NCBI RefSeq assembly: GCF_020594515.1
Contig: NZ_JAJCTH010000006.1
Coordinates: forward strand, 62,001 to 126,000
DNA from: Rhodoferax sp. U2-2l
GTDB lineage: Bacteria; Pseudomonadota; Gammaproteobacteria; Burkholderiales; Burkholderiaceae_C
Direction of reading: 5' to 3'
Length of the DNA: 64,000 nt
Below the pieces are notes generated by a model. The model worked only from the letters and a program-made list of their open reading frames with translations, made no database searches and was not told the DNA's origin. Shown one piece after another: positions 9,309 through 20,324 of the stretch (positions within the stretch are counted from its first letter, which is position 1; every line of letters begins with the position of its first letter). A program made the translations under genes and the position numbers.

Positions 9309-10229
9309 TCAGTAGTGCCGGATCCGCTTCAGTTCAGCGTACAAATCACCGTATATTTTGTAGCGGTTCGCGCTGATCCCGTCAGCGCTGGTCGTTGATT
9401 TGACGGAGGCCATCACACCACAGCCCGGCTCATGCAAATGGCTGCAGTTGTAGAACTTGCAATGCGCCACATGCGGCTTGAGGTCGGGCATGTAGGCCGC
9501 CAGCTGGGCCGGGTCGATGTGGTTCAGGCCAAATTCCTGAAAGCCCGGCGAGTCGAGCAGGGCTGTATTTTTTGTCTCATCCAGCCAGTACCAGGTGGTG
9601 CTGGTGGTGGTGTGTTTGCCCGAATTCAAAGCCTGTGACAGTTCGCCGGTTTGCGCCAGAGCACCGGGGATCAGGCAATTGATCAGCGTGCTTTTGCCGG
9701 CACCCGAGGGGCCCAGCACCAGCGTGGTTTTTCCGGTCAGGCGTTGCAGCAGGGCGTCCCGGTCGGTCTCGGTTTTATGCACCATGGCCAGCGGCAACAC
9801 GTCGTAACCCATCTGCCGGTAGGGCGCCAGCCAGGCCCAGGCGCGAGCAAAGGGCTCGGCCAGGTCACTTTTGTTGAGGGCAATGATCGGCGTGATGTGC
9901 TGCTCTTCAGCGGCGATCAGCGCGCGTGAGAGCTGGCTGCTGGAGAACTCGGGTTCAGCGGCGATCAGGATCAGCACCTGGTCCAGGTTGCCGGCAAAGG
10001 ACTTGGTGCGCACCTCGTCCTGGCGGTAAAACAGGTTGCGCCGGGGTTCAATCTTCTCAATCGTGCCTTCGTCCTGCGAGGCTTGCCACAACACCCGGTC
10101 GCCGACCACGCCCAGACTTTTTTTGCCGCGCGAATGGCAGATGCGGCGCTCCCCCGAGGCGCTTTCGACCAGAAAATGACGGCCATAGTTGGCCACGATC
10201 AGGCCTGACTGCAAGTTGGGCGGCGCCAT
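9309..10229 (-). CDS. rsgA: Ribosome small-subunit-dependent GTPase A
   Basis: RsgA is a circularly permuted GTPase that checks late 30S assembly. An N-terminal OB fold is followed by the permuted G motifs ALNKSD, GPSGAGKST and DSPGFQEFG, then a zinc knuckle with Cys/His ligands in HCKFYNCSHLHEPGC. Length is 306 residues from the ATG whose first base overlaps the stop of phhB (TGATG), which indicates coupled translation; a TTG one codon earlier is possible. Confidence 0.95.
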   Translation of the reverse strand: MAPPNLQSGLIVANYGRHFLVESASGERRICHSRGKKSLGVVGDRVLWQASQDEGTIEKIEPRRNLFYRQDEVRTKSFAGNLDQVLILIAAEPEFSSSQLSRALIAAEEQHITPIIALNKSDLAEPFARAWAWLAPYRQMGYDVLPLAMVHKTETDRDALLQRLTGKTTLVLGPSGAGKSTLINCLIPGALAQTGELSQALNSGKHTTTSTTWYWLDETKNTALLDSPGFQEFGLNHIDPAQLAAYMPDLKPHVAHCKFYNCSHLHEPGCGVMASVKSTTSADGISANRYKIYGDLYAELKRIRHY

Positions 10230-10564
10230 CAACCGGGACTGGGTTCGGGCTGCAGGGCATCCACCCGCTTGGCGCAGGCAAAGTCCGCCAGCGAGATGCC
10301 GCGTACATCATCGGTGCGCCAGCGCACCCGACATTGGCGTGGCTGCACCAGCAATTCGGGGTGATGGTCTTCGACATGGGCGATGAAGGCGACCGCATTC
10401 ACAAACGCCACCGTCTGGTAGTAATTGGCGAAACCAAACGCCTTCTCAATGGCCAGTGTGTCGCCATCACCCGACAGGGTCCAGCCTTCCAGTTTGGCCA
10501 GATGGGCGACTATTTCAGTCGCTTTGAGTGCTCGTAACGTAGGGGCTAGCGGCATGTTGATCAT
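10229..10564 (-). CDS. phhB: 4a-hydroxytetrahydrobiopterin dehydratase
   Basis: A 111-residue pterin-4a-carbinolamine dehydratase that regenerates the pterin cofactor after aromatic amino acid hydroxylation. The active-site region appears as FVNAVAFIAHVEDHHPEL (the paired histidines) with VRWRTDDVRGIS following. The start ATG is immediately adjacent to the stop codon of the M48 protease and the stop overlaps the start of rsgA. No phenylalanine hydroxylase gene lies nearby. Confidence 0.92.
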   Translation of the reverse strand: MINMPLAPTLRALKATEIVAHLAKLEGWTLSGDGDTLAIEKAFGFANYYQTVAFVNAVAFIAHVEDHHPELLVQPRQCRVRWRTDDVRGISLADFACAKRVDALQPEPSPG

Positions 10565-11890
10565 TCAAGTTGGTGCGAGCGGTTGCGGCGCCGACCCGGT
10601 GTTGGGTAGACCGCCTGGAAGCATACGGGCCAGTCGCTCCGAGGCCCCCGGGTGCGAGTAATAAAAGGCCACGTACACCGGATCGGGCGTCAGGGTGGAG
10701 GCATTGTCCTCGTATAGCTTGAGCAGCGCGCTGGCCAGGTCCTGCCCGCTCGTCTGCTGCATGGCGTAGGCGTCGGCCTCAAACTCGTGTTGGCGCGACA
10801 GCTGGGCCAGCAGCGGCGAGATAAAAAAGCTGAACACCGGCATCACCAGCAAAAACAGCAGCAGCGCCAGTGCGTCATTCGGTGCGGCCACGTTGGGCAT
10901 CACGCCCAGGCCGGTGTAGAACCAGCTTTGACCCGCCAGCCAGCCCAGCAGGGCAAACCCGGCCAGGCTCATCGCAAACATCGACACAATGCGTTTGATG
11001 ATGTGTTTGTGCTTGAAATGGCCCAGCTCATGCGCCAGCACCGCTTCCACCTCGGCCGGGCTCAGCTTGGAGAGCAGGGTGTCAAAAAACACCACCCGTT
11101 TGGCGGCACCAAAGCCGGTGAAATAGGCGTTGGCATGGGCGCTGCGTTTGCTGCCATCCATCACAAACAGACCTTTGGCGGCAAAGCCGCAGCGTTGCAT
11201 CAGTGCGGTGACACGTGCTTTCACCGCTTCGTCTTGCAACGGCGTGAACTTGTTGAACAGCGGCGCAATCAGGGTGGGGTAGATCACCAGCAACAGCAGG
11301 TTAAAGCCCATCCACACGCACCAGGCCCACAGCCACCACAGGCCACCGCTGGCACCCATCATCCACAAAATCAGCGCAGCAATCGGCAGGCCGATCAGTG
11401 CGCCCATCAGGCTGCCTTTGATGGCGTCCAGCAGCCACAATTTGAGCGCCATTTTGTTGAAGCCAAAGCGCTCTTCCAGCACAAAGGTCTGGTACAGCGA
11501 CAGCGGCAGGTCAATCAGTCCGCTGATCAGTGCAAAACCCACCAGCAGCGCCAACTGTTGCACCAAACCAGCGCCTAGCCAGGGCATCAGCGCCTGATTC
11601 AAAGTTGACAAGCCGCCCAGCAGCGTCCAACCCAGCAGTACGGCAGCGCCCAACGCCATTTCAATCAAGCCCAGTCGTGCCTTGGCCACGGTGTAATCGG
11701 CCGCCTTCTGATGCGCCGCCAGCGTCATGGTTTGGGTAAACGCGGCAGGCAGGTGCCCACGGTGTTGCGCCACATGGCGGATTTGCCGTGAACCCAGCCA
11801 GAATTTGAGCAGCAGGCCGACCACCAGCGTGACGGCAAAAACCGTTGTCAGCATGATGGATGGCTCAGAAAAGAAGTTGGTGTCGCGCAT
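10565..11890 (-). CDS. M48 family metallopeptidase, Ste24/CAAX-prenyl-protease-like
   Basis: A 441-residue polytopic zinc protease. The zinc motif HELGH lies at about residues 287-291 and the downstream EFEAD supplies the third ligand near residue 369; several membrane helices flank them, as in Ste24p. Bacteria lack CAAX prenylation, so it probably acts in membrane-protein quality control. The ATG at 11890 is preferred over one at 11935 because the latter would overlap the divergent orn start. It is the first gene of the tightly packed M48-phhB-rsgA operon. Confidence 0.9.
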   Translation of the reverse strand: MRDTNFFSEPSIMLTTVFAVTLVVGLLLKFWLGSRQIRHVAQHRGHLPAAFTQTMTLAAHQKAADYTVAKARLGLIEMALGAAVLLGWTLLGGLSTLNQALMPWLGAGLVQQLALLVGFALISGLIDLPLSLYQTFVLEERFGFNKMALKLWLLDAIKGSLMGALIGLPIAALILWMMGASGGLWWLWAWCVWMGFNLLLLVIYPTLIAPLFNKFTPLQDEAVKARVTALMQRCGFAAKGLFVMDGSKRSAHANAYFTGFGAAKRVVFFDTLLSKLSPAEVEAVLAHELGHFKHKHIIKRIVSMFAMSLAGFALLGWLAGQSWFYTGLGVMPNVAAPNDALALLLFLLVMPVFSFFISPLLAQLSRQHEFEADAYAMQQTSGQDLASALLKLYEDNASTLTPDPVYVAFYYSHPGASERLARMLPGGLPNTGSAPQPLAPT

Positions 11891-11927
11891 GGCGGGGGAG
11901 TTTAGGTGATCAGCGACAATTTGACCC

Positions 11928-12533
11928 ATGTCCACATCTCACGTCCCCACCCCCCCGCCCGCTATCGAGCCACCGACCCTGCTACCCAAATCGGATCAAA
12001 ATCTGGTCTGGCTCGACTGCGAGATGACCGGACTGAATCCTGAGACCGAGCGCATCATTGAGATTGCCGTCATCGTCACCGGCCCCAAGCTGGAAAACCG
12101 CACCGAAGGCCCGGTGCTGGTAGTGCATCAAAGCGACGCGCTGCTGGACGGCATGGACAAATGGAACAAAAGCACCCATGGCAAAAGCGGCCTGATCGAC
12201 AAGGTGCGCGCCTCCACCCTGACCGAAGAAGAGGCCCAGGCGCAGATCATCGCCTTTTTGAGCCACTATGTGCCCAAAGCCACCTCACCCATGTGTGGCA
12301 ACAGCATCGGGCAGGACCGGCGTTTTCTGGCCAAGTACATGCCCAAGCTGGAGGCGTTTTTCCACTACCGCAACCTCGATGTCAGCACGCTCAAGGAGTT
12401 GTCCAAACGCTGGGCCCCCGAGGTCTACAAAAGCTTCAAAAAGAAGCAGCGCCACACCGCATTGGCCGATGTGCATGAGTCGATTGACGAGCTGGAGCAT
12501 TACCGCGAGCACTTCCTCAAAAGTCCGGTTTGA
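11928..12533 (+). CDS. orn: Oligoribonuclease
   Basis: A 201-residue DEDDh exonuclease that degrades 2-5 nt RNAs, including pGpG from c-di-GMP turnover. The motifs are [11 protein letters not shown] (first DE pair), [12 protein letters not shown] and [11 protein letters not shown]. There is an N-terminal extension of about 25 proline-rich residues before the first motif, which is longer than in E. coli. It is divergent from the M48 protease operon, sharing a region of only about 37 bases. Confidence 0.95.
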   Translation: MSTSHVPTPPPAIEPPTLLPKSDQNLVWLDCEMTGLNPETERIIEIAVIVTGPKLENRTEGPVLVVHQSDALLDGMDKWNKSTHGKSGLIDKVRASTLTEEEAQAQIIAFLSHYVPKATSPMCGNSIGQDRRFLAKYMPKLEAFFHYRNLDVSTLKELSKRWAPEVYKSFKKKQRHTALADVHESIDELEHYREHFLKSPV

Positions 12534-12786
12534 GTCGTTGCTAGGTAAAAACCCGAATCTGTGCCATAATCGCTGGCTGCGCTGCAACTGGCAGTGCAAA
12601 TTTGCACATCTCCCAACATTCACCGGGCCCCATGCCAAGCTGCTTGCAGCAGGCGTTAATAAGGGCCCCTGGCGCTGAAGTTACTCAAATACTTGAGTCA
12701 GAGCTGGTTCCGTTTGATGGTTGATGTTTTTTAACCATAAACGGAGCTACCGCACAACCTGCGGTGCTCGCGCATGAAAGAAATCC
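12534..12786 (+). other. Hairpin-rich 5' leader of the DEAD-box helicase gene
   Basis: This 253-base gap holds three inverted repeats. One is a perfect palindrome GTGCAAATTTGCAC at 12594-12607. The second is ACTCAA/TTGAGT around a 4-base loop at 12682-12697. The third is a long stem at 12710-12744, where CCGTTT and ATGGTT pair with AACCAT and AAACGG around a T-rich loop. A GGGCCCC sequence also occurs twice. No protein-coding signal was seen. Cold-inducible helicase genes often have long structured leaders; regulation here is inference. Confidence 0.5.
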
Positions 12787-14718
12787 ATGACTGACGCTAC
12801 CTTAGCGACAGGCGACTTGTCGTCTGCCGAAAATTTGTCCACCGACCTGCATTTGATCGCCCACGACACCCCTGACGCCGCTGCGGCTGACGACGTGTTG
12901 GCGGAAGAAAGCCTGGTTGAAGAACCCGAAGTGCCTAACGGCTTTGTCACGCTGGGCCTGGCGCCCGAGCTGATTCTGGCGGTGAAAGACCTGGGTTTCA
13001 CCCAGCCCACCACCGTGCAGCTCAAGACCATTCCGCTGGCGCTGCAAGGCCATAGCGAAGGTGCCAAAGAGGCTCGTTTTATCGACCTGATGGTCTCCAG
13101 CCAGACCGGCAGCGGCAAAACCGCCGCCTTTTTGCTGCCGGTGTTGCACACCTTGCTGACCCAAATGGCCGAGGCTGAAACCAAAGAACGCGAAGACTAC
13201 CAACGCGCCGTGGCAGAAGCCGCTGCCAAGGGTGAAGCACCGCCGAAGCGTGCCAAACGCAAAGACCCGACCAACCCGCGTCACTTCTCCGCCCCGACCC
13301 CGGGCGCGCTGATTGTGTGCCCGACCCGCGAACTGGCCCAGCAAGTGGCCCACGACGCGATCGACCTGGTGCAGCATTGCCGTGGCCTGCGTGTGGCCAA
13401 CATCGTGGGTGGCATGCCTTACCAATTGCAGATTGCCAAGTTGCAAAACGCCAACCTGGTGGTGGCCACCCCGGGCCGTTTGCTGGACTTGCAACGCTCG
13501 ATGCAGATCAAGCTCGACCAAGTGCAGTTTTTGGTGGTGGACGAGGCTGACCGCATGCTCGACCTGGGCTTCTCGGACGACCTGGCTGAGATCAACCAGC
13601 TGACCATTGGCCGCAAACAGACCATGATGTTCAGCGCCACCTTTGCGCCGCGCATCCAGCAACTGGCGGCCCGTGTCATGCGCGAACCCCAGCGCATCAC
13701 CATCGACAGCCCGCAAGAAAAACACGCCAACATCAAGCAGGTGCTGTTCTGGGCCGACAACGCCCAACACAAACGCAAGCTGCTGGACCACTGGCTGCGC
13801 GACACCACCATCAACCAGGCCATTGTGTTTGCCAGCACCCAGATCGAGTGTGATGGCTTGGCCAATGACTTGCAGCAAGACGGCTTTGACGCTGTCGCCC
13901 TGCACGGTGCCCTGAGCCAGGGCCTGCGCAACCGCCGTCTGATGGCGCTGCGCCAAGGCCATGTGCAGATTCTGGTGGCCACCGATGTAGCGGCGCGCGG
14001 TATTGACGTGCCCACCATCACCCACGTGTTCAACTTTGGTCTGCCGATGAAGGCCGAGGATTACACCCACCGCATTGGCCGTACCGGCCGTGCTGGCCGT
14101 GATGGCCTGGCCATCACCTTTGCCGAGTTCCGTGACCGTCGCAAGATTTTTGACATCGAAGCCTACAGCCGTCAGCCGATCAAGGCCGAAGTGGTGCCGG
14201 GCCTGGAGCCGCAGCAGCGCATGCCTGATTCGCGTCCCAGCTTTGGTGGCCGTGACAACCGGGGTGGCAATGACCGCAAGTTTGGTGGCGGTGGCCGTCC
14301 GGCCGGTGGTGGTTTTGGTGGCAACCGTGGCGGCTTCGGTGGCGACCGCGGTGGTTTCAACGACAACCGTGGCGGCTTTAATGACAGAAACGCCTCTGGC
14401 CCTCGTGTAGTGGGCGCAGATAGCTATCAAAACAACAGAGCCGGTGGTTTTGCCCAGCGTGACGAACGCCCGGCCGCTGCCCCGCGTGAAGGTTTCAGCT
14501 ACGAACGCAAGGGTGGGTTTAATGACCGCTTTGCTGGCAGCCGCGCTGGTGCACCCGCACCACGAGGTGACTTCGCGCCGCGCGCTGACTTTGGCGACCG
14601 CAAACCCGCGTTTGGCAAACCCGCCTTCAGCAAGCCCGCATTTGCCAAACCGGCAGGTGGTGGCAAGGTGTTTGTGCCACGTGATGCACAGAAGCGTTTC
14701 TCCAAGAACGACCGCTGA
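12787..14718 (+). CDS. DEAD-box ATP-dependent RNA helicase with RGG-rich tail
   Basis: A 643-residue helicase that unwinds RNA in ribosome assembly or mRNA turnover. Visible motifs are the Q motif (FTQPTTVQLKTIPLAL), Walker A SSQTGSGKT at residues 104-112, PTRELAQQV, the DEAD box at 252-255, MFSAT, and HRIGRTGRAGR. Between motifs I and Ia is a charged insert of about 50 residues (KEREDYQRAVAEAAAKGE). The last 160 residues form a Gly/Arg-rich tail with GGFGG and NRGG repeats, typical of RNA-binding RhlE-like enzymes. It has its own leader and terminator, so it is probably monocistronic. Confidence 0.94.
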   Translation: MTDATLATGDLSSAENLSTDLHLIAHDTPDAAAADDVLAEESLVEEPEVPNGFVTLGLAPELILAVKDLGFTQPTTVQLKTIPLALQGHSEGAKEARFIDLMVSSQTGSGKTAAFLLPVLHTLLTQMAEAETKEREDYQRAVAEAAAKGEAPPKRAKRKDPTNPRHFSAPTPGALIVCPTRELAQQVAHDAIDLVQHCRGLRVANIVGGMPYQLQIAKLQNANLVVATPGRLLDLQRSMQIKLDQVQFLVVDEADRMLDLGFSDDLAEINQLTIGRKQTMMFSATFAPRIQQLAARVMREPQRITIDSPQEKHANIKQVLFWADNAQHKRKLLDHWLRDTTINQAIVFASTQIECDGLANDLQQDGFDAVALHGALSQGLRNRRLMALRQGHVQILVATDVAARGIDVPTITHVFNFGLPMKAEDYTHRIGRTGRAGRDGLAITFAEFRDRRKIFDIEAYSRQPIKAEVVPGLEPQQRMPDSRPSFGGRDNRGGNDRKFGGGGRPAGGGFGGNRGGFGGDRGGFNDNRGGFNDRNASGPRVVGADSYQNNRAGGFAQRDERPAAAPREGFSYERKGGFNDRFAGSRAGAPAPRGDFAPRADFGDRKPAFGKPAFSKPAFAKPAGGGKVFVPRDAQKRFSKNDR

Positions 14719-14730
14719 TCAAGTCAGCTG

Positions 14731-14769
14731 AAAAAAAGCCCGCAGGCTTTGCAGTCTGCGGGCTTTTTT
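14731..14769 (+). terminator. Rho-independent terminator after the DEAD-box gene
   Basis: AAAAAGCCCGCAG pairs with CTGCGGGCTTTTT around a short loop, giving a strong stem flanked by A and T runs. The symmetry means it could stop transcription from either side. Confidence 0.85.
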
Positions 14770-14860
14770 ATGTGTGTGCCAGTTTGAGAGCGATCTGTAG
14801 CCAACATTCAAACGCGAAAGGGGTGAAGCAATGCGTAGAGTGTGACGTGATCTGGACAAC

Positions 14861-14890
14861 AAAAAAGCACTTAGTTTTGGCGCTAAGTGC
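14861..14890 (-). terminator. Rho-independent terminator of the tRNA-Lys unit
   Basis: On the minus strand GCACTTAG pairs with CTAAGTGC and is followed by six T. It begins 19 bases past the tRNA 3' end. Confidence 0.8.
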
Positions 14891-14908
14891 TTGATTGAAT
14901 TGACTATT

Positions 14909-14984
14909 TGGTGGGAACTGAGAGATTCGAACTCTCGACCTACGGATTAAGAGTCCGCTGCTCTACCAGCTGAGCTAAATTCCC
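14909..14984 (-). tRNA. tRNA-Lys (anticodon CUU)
   Basis: A complete 76-base cloverleaf with encoded CCA. The acceptor stem pairs GGGAATT with AGTTCCC (one U-G), the anticodon arm is GCGGA-CTCTTAA-TCCGT giving CUU for lysine codon AAG, and the T arm is GAGAG-TTCGAAT-CTCTC. It stands alone between a protein gene and guaC. Confidence 0.97.
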
Positions 14985-15021
14985 GTTCGGGTGGCGGTTG
15001 ACACCGCTGTCGAAGCCCTAA

Positions 15022-15027
15022 ATTATA
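15022..15027 (-). promoter_or_regulatory. Possible -10 element of tRNA-Lys
   Basis: A perfect TATAAT on the minus strand lies 38 bases upstream of the tRNA 5' end, in the AT-rich patch of an otherwise GC-rich gap. The -35 region is poor. Confidence 0.4.
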
Positions 15028-15076
15028 TAGGCAAATTTCACGTTTTTTTCTGCCCGCCGGGGCAGCGCTTGCCTGG

Positions 15077-16054
15077 TTACATCAGCAGATGTTCGCCCGC
15101 GTTGTCACCCCCCAGCGTGACGTAGTTCACCTTGCGGATGTCCATGAGTTTTTTGCCGCCGGCGTAGCTGATGGAGCTTTGCACGTCTTGTTCCATCTCC
15201 ACCAGCGTGTCGGCGAGTTTGCCCTTGATGGGCTCCAGAATGCGCTTGCCTTCGACATGTTTGTATTCGCCCTTGTTGAAGTCGCTGGCTGAGCCGTAAT
15301 ACTCTTTGTACAGCCTGCCGTCGACTTCCACCGTCTGGCCGGGGCTTTCTTCGTGGCCGGCAAAGAGTGAGCCAATCATGACCATGGTGGCACCAAAACG
15401 CACACTCTTGGCAATATCGCCGTGGTCGCGGATGCCTCCGTCGGCAATGATGGGTTTGGTCGCGACGCGGGCGCACCATTTGAGCGCACTGAGCTGCCAG
15501 CCGCCGGTGCCAAAACCGGTTTTGAGTTTGGTGATGCAGACCTTGCCCGGGCCAATGCCGACCTTGGTGGCGTCGGCGCCCCAGTTCTCCAGGTCAATCA
15601 CCGCCTCGGGCGTGGCCACGTTGCCGGCGATGATGAAGGTGCTGGGGATCTTCTCGCGCAGGTAGGCAATCATGTTTTTCACGCTGTCGGCATGGCCGTG
15701 GGCGATGTCGATGGTGATGTATTCGGGGACCAGGCCCAGCGCGACCAATTTGTCCACGGTGTCGTAGTCTGGCTTTTTGACACCCAGCGAGATGGACGCG
15801 TACAGGCCCAGCGCTTTCATCTCTTGCACAAACGCGACGTTGTCCAGGTCAAAACGGTGCATGACATAAAAATAGCCGTTTTGCGCCAGCCAGATGCAAA
15901 TGTCTTTGCTGACCACGGTTTTCATGTTGGCGGGCACCACCGGAATGCGAAAGCGTCGGGGGCCCAGCTCGACGCTGGCATCACACTCGGAGCGGCTTTC
16001 CACCCGGCATTTACGGGGGAGCAGCAGGATGTTGTCGTAGTCAAAAATTTCCAT
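15077..16054 (-). CDS. guaC: GMP reductase
   Basis: A 325-residue TIM-barrel enzyme of the IMPDH/GMPR family that converts GMP to IMP using NADPH in purine salvage. The start gives [16 protein letters not shown]. The catalytic cysteine loop is [15 protein letters not shown], and the phosphate-binding region is [19 protein letters not shown]. No CBS domains are present, which argues for GMP reductase rather than IMP dehydrogenase. The length fits the shorter, Bacillus-type GuaC. The ATG at 16054 is preferred over an in-frame start 18 bases upstream. Confidence 0.92.
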   Translation of the reverse strand: MEIFDYDNILLLPRKCRVESRSECDASVELGPRRFRIPVVPANMKTVVSKDICIWLAQNGYFYVMHRFDLDNVAFVQEMKALGLYASISLGVKKPDYDTVDKLVALGLVPEYITIDIAHGHADSVKNMIAYLREKIPSTFIIAGNVATPEAVIDLENWGADATKVGIGPGKVCITKLKTGFGTGGWQLSALKWCARVATKPIIADGGIRDHGDIAKSVRFGATMVMIGSLFAGHEESPGQTVEVDGRLYKEYYGSASDFNKGEYKHVEGKRILEPIKGKLADTLVEMEQDVQSSISYAGGKKLMDIRKVNYVTLGGDNAGEHLLM

Positions 16055-16142
16055 GGTCAAGCGCCTTATCAAATGGTTGAAACTTGAGCGCTTGGATGGC
16101 AGCCGGTTGATGTGGGCAGCAGCGTTGAACGATGTGCGGACA

Positions 16143-16175
16143 CAAAAAACCGGGCTGCAATTGCTTGGGCCCGGT
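16143..16175 (-). terminator. Leftward Rho-independent terminator upstream of guaC
   Basis: On the minus strand ACCGGGC pairs with GCCCGGT and six T follow. It lies 8 bases beyond the stop codon of the decayed frame and about 90 bases before the guaC start. It could therefore be the terminator of the lost gene or an attenuator in a guaC leader. Confidence 0.6.
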
Positions 16176-16183
16176 GCCTGATT

Positions 16184-16415
16184 CTATCGAGTTTGGCGCG
16201 TGGGTCCGCCTTTATCTGCTGGTTGGCAGGTGGAATGCACGGCTGTCAGAATCTGGCCTTGGGCGTCCTGCACTCAGATCACAACCCGCAGGTGGCTTGT
16301 ATTGGCGCCCTGCGAAATACCCATGGCGCGCACTTCATGAAAGCTCAATGTGTCCAGCAGCAGCTTATTGGCCAGTGCCCAAGGTCTGGACGGAGCGCGT
16401 TGGCAGGGGGGATGT
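16184..16415 (-). pseudogene. Possible remnant of a small unidentified gene
   Basis: On the minus strand one frame runs ALANKLLLDTLSFHEVRAMG, reaches an in-frame TGA at 16274-16276, and then continues as VQDAQGQILTAVHSTC to a TAG at 16184. Both halves have coding-like codon use, there is no convincing start, and a terminator follows at once. I read this as a decayed gene; I do not recognise the family. Confidence 0.3.
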
Positions 16416-16453
16416 CATCCGGTGCCTTTCTACAATGGGTCATGTTTTCTACC

Positions 16454-18862
<2,409 letters not shown>

Positions 18863-18895
18863 AACGGCCAAGGGGCGTGACACAATCGCGCCCCC

Positions 18896-20197
18896 ATGCC
18901 CCGCACTGCCACCCATACCCCCACGTTTTGCGCCATTGACTTTGGCACTTCCAACTCGGCGATCGCTTTGCCCGCCGGTCAAGGCCAGATACGCTTGGTG
19001 GAGGTTGAACCCGGCCAACTGACCATGCCCACCTCGGTGTTCTACAGCACCGACGGCTTGAGCGCCCACGCTGCCCCGCGCCGCCTCTACGGCCGTGCGG
19101 CACTGGCCGCTTATGTGCAAGGCCAGGACGGACGGCTGATGCGTTCGATGAAGAGTGTGCTGGGCTCGTCCCTGATCGAGCAGGCGACCGATGTCGGCGC
19201 CGGCCACTCGGTGCGTTTCCTGGACATCATTGCCGATTACCTCAAACACCTCAAAAGCCTGGCCGAAGCACAGAACGGCGCCCCACTGACCCGTGCCGTG
19301 CTGGGCCGACCGGTGTTTTTTGTCGACGATGACCCGCAGCGTGACGCCCAGGCCCAGGCTGCGCTGGCGGCGGTTGCGCATCAGATCGGTTTTCAGGACG
19401 TCAGCTTCCAGTTTGAGCCGATTGCCGCTGCGCTGGACTACGAGGCCGGCCTACAAAGTGAACAACTGGTGCTGGTCGCCGACATCGGTGGCGGCACCTC
19501 TGACTTCTGCGTGGTGCGGGTGGGGCCACAGCGCCGCAGCCGGATCGACCGTGCGGATGACATTCTGGCCAGTCATGGTGTCCACGTGGCCGGGACCGAC
19601 TTCGACCGCCACCTGGAACTGGCTGCGATCCTGCCTTTGGCGGGTTTTCGTTCGCTCGGCCCTGCACCAGCGCAGCGTGAGGTGCCCAGCAAGGTCTATC
19701 ACGACCTCGCCACCTGGCACTTGATCAATACCGTCTACACCCCGCAGCGCCTGCTGGAGTTGCGGGGGATGAAGAGTTTTTACGCTGACCTGCAGTTGCA
19801 CCGCCGCTTGATCAGTATCGTCGAGGGTCACCTGGGCCATGCGCTGATGGCCGAGGCCGAGGCGGCCAAGATCGCTGTTGCCGAAGGCCGCAGTGCCAGT
19901 CTGGACCTCGACCTGGTTGAGCGGGGTTTGCGTGTCGTGCTGCACGAGGCCCAGGCCATGACCGCCATCGACCGTGACCTGACGCGTATCGCACAAACCG
20001 GCGTGGAGACCGTGCGTTTGGCCGGTTTGCGGCCAGAGCAGATCAACGCGGTCTACCTGACCGGCGGTTCGACTGGCCTGGCCTCCTTGGCGCAGCGCAT
20101 TGCCGCACCGTTTGGGCAGGCCTTGACGGTGCGCGGCGACCGCCTGGCCAGCGTGGCCCAGGGCCTGGGGCTGCACGCGCAGCGGGTCTTCCACTAG
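18896..20197 (+). CDS. Hsp70-family protein, YegD type
   Basis: A 433-residue protein with the Hsp70/actin ATPase fold but without a substrate-binding domain, as in E. coli YegD. Phosphate-binding loops are IDFGTSNSAIALP near the N-terminus, VADIGGGTSDF near residue 200 and YLTGGSTGLASL near residue 385. It probably acts as an ATP-dependent chaperone-like protein, but no client is known. It starts 33 bases after uvrD and may be co-transcribed. Confidence 0.88.
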   Translation: MPRTATHTPTFCAIDFGTSNSAIALPAGQGQIRLVEVEPGQLTMPTSVFYSTDGLSAHAAPRRLYGRAALAAYVQGQDGRLMRSMKSVLGSSLIEQATDVGAGHSVRFLDIIADYLKHLKSLAEAQNGAPLTRAVLGRPVFFVDDDPQRDAQAQAALAAVAHQIGFQDVSFQFEPIAAALDYEAGLQSEQLVLVADIGGGTSDFCVVRVGPQRRSRIDRADDILASHGVHVAGTDFDRHLELAAILPLAGFRSLGPAPAQREVPSKVYHDLATWHLINTVYTPQRLLELRGMKSFYADLQLHRRLISIVEGHLGHALMAEAEAAKIAVAEGRSASLDLDLVERGLRVVLHEAQAMTAIDRDLTRIAQTGVETVRLAGLRPEQINAVYLTGGSTGLASLAQRIAAPFGQALTVRGDRLASVAQGLGLHAQRVFH

Positions 20198-20217
20198 GGC
20201 CGGCGCCAAACACCGGA

Positions 20218-20304
20218 TCAGCGCTTGTGGTTTAGCAGCAGGAACACGGCGCCAAAGATGGCGGTGCCGATGCCACCGAAGGTGACATCACCCAACCACG
20301 TCGG
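20218..20304 (-). pseudogene. Possible truncated remnant of a GlsB/YeaQ-like small membrane protein
   Basis: On the minus strand 28 sense codons follow an in-frame TAG and end in TGA. They encode a glycine-rich membrane helix and a basic tail (FGGIGTAIFGAVFLLLNHKR) that resembles the C-terminal helix of GlsB/YeaQ/YmgE proteins. There is no room for the N-terminal helices before the neighbouring lipoprotein gene. It is too short for a firm family call. Confidence 0.3.
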
Positions 20305-20324
20305 CTACACGTCCCTGGCAGACG

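Larger units (their letters stand above)
16055..16441. other. guaC-uvrD intergenic gap with decayed coding and a leftward terminator
   Basis: No intact gene is present. A CAAGCGC/GCGCTTG inverted repeat spans 16057-16093, just upstream of guaC. The rest holds a degraded leftward reading frame and a leftward terminator, listed separately. A TACAAT at 16431-16436 just before uvrD could be a -10 element, but no -35 fits. Confidence 0.5.

Noticed and set aside
12802..14430. Leftward 542-residue open frame opposite the DEAD-box helicase
   Set aside because: Antisense shadow; the plus strand carries all helicase motifs in order.
14998..15029. Rightward promoter-like TTGACA with an AT-rich -10 region between tRNA-Lys and guaC
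   Set aside because: It would only drive transcription antisense to guaC, and the same AT-rich bases serve better as the -10 of the leftward tRNA.
16112..16453. N-terminal extension of UvrD by about 114 residues
   Set aside because: It crosses the leftward terminator and the decayed frame, and UvrD homologues start only about 10-15 residues before the LNPEQ motif.
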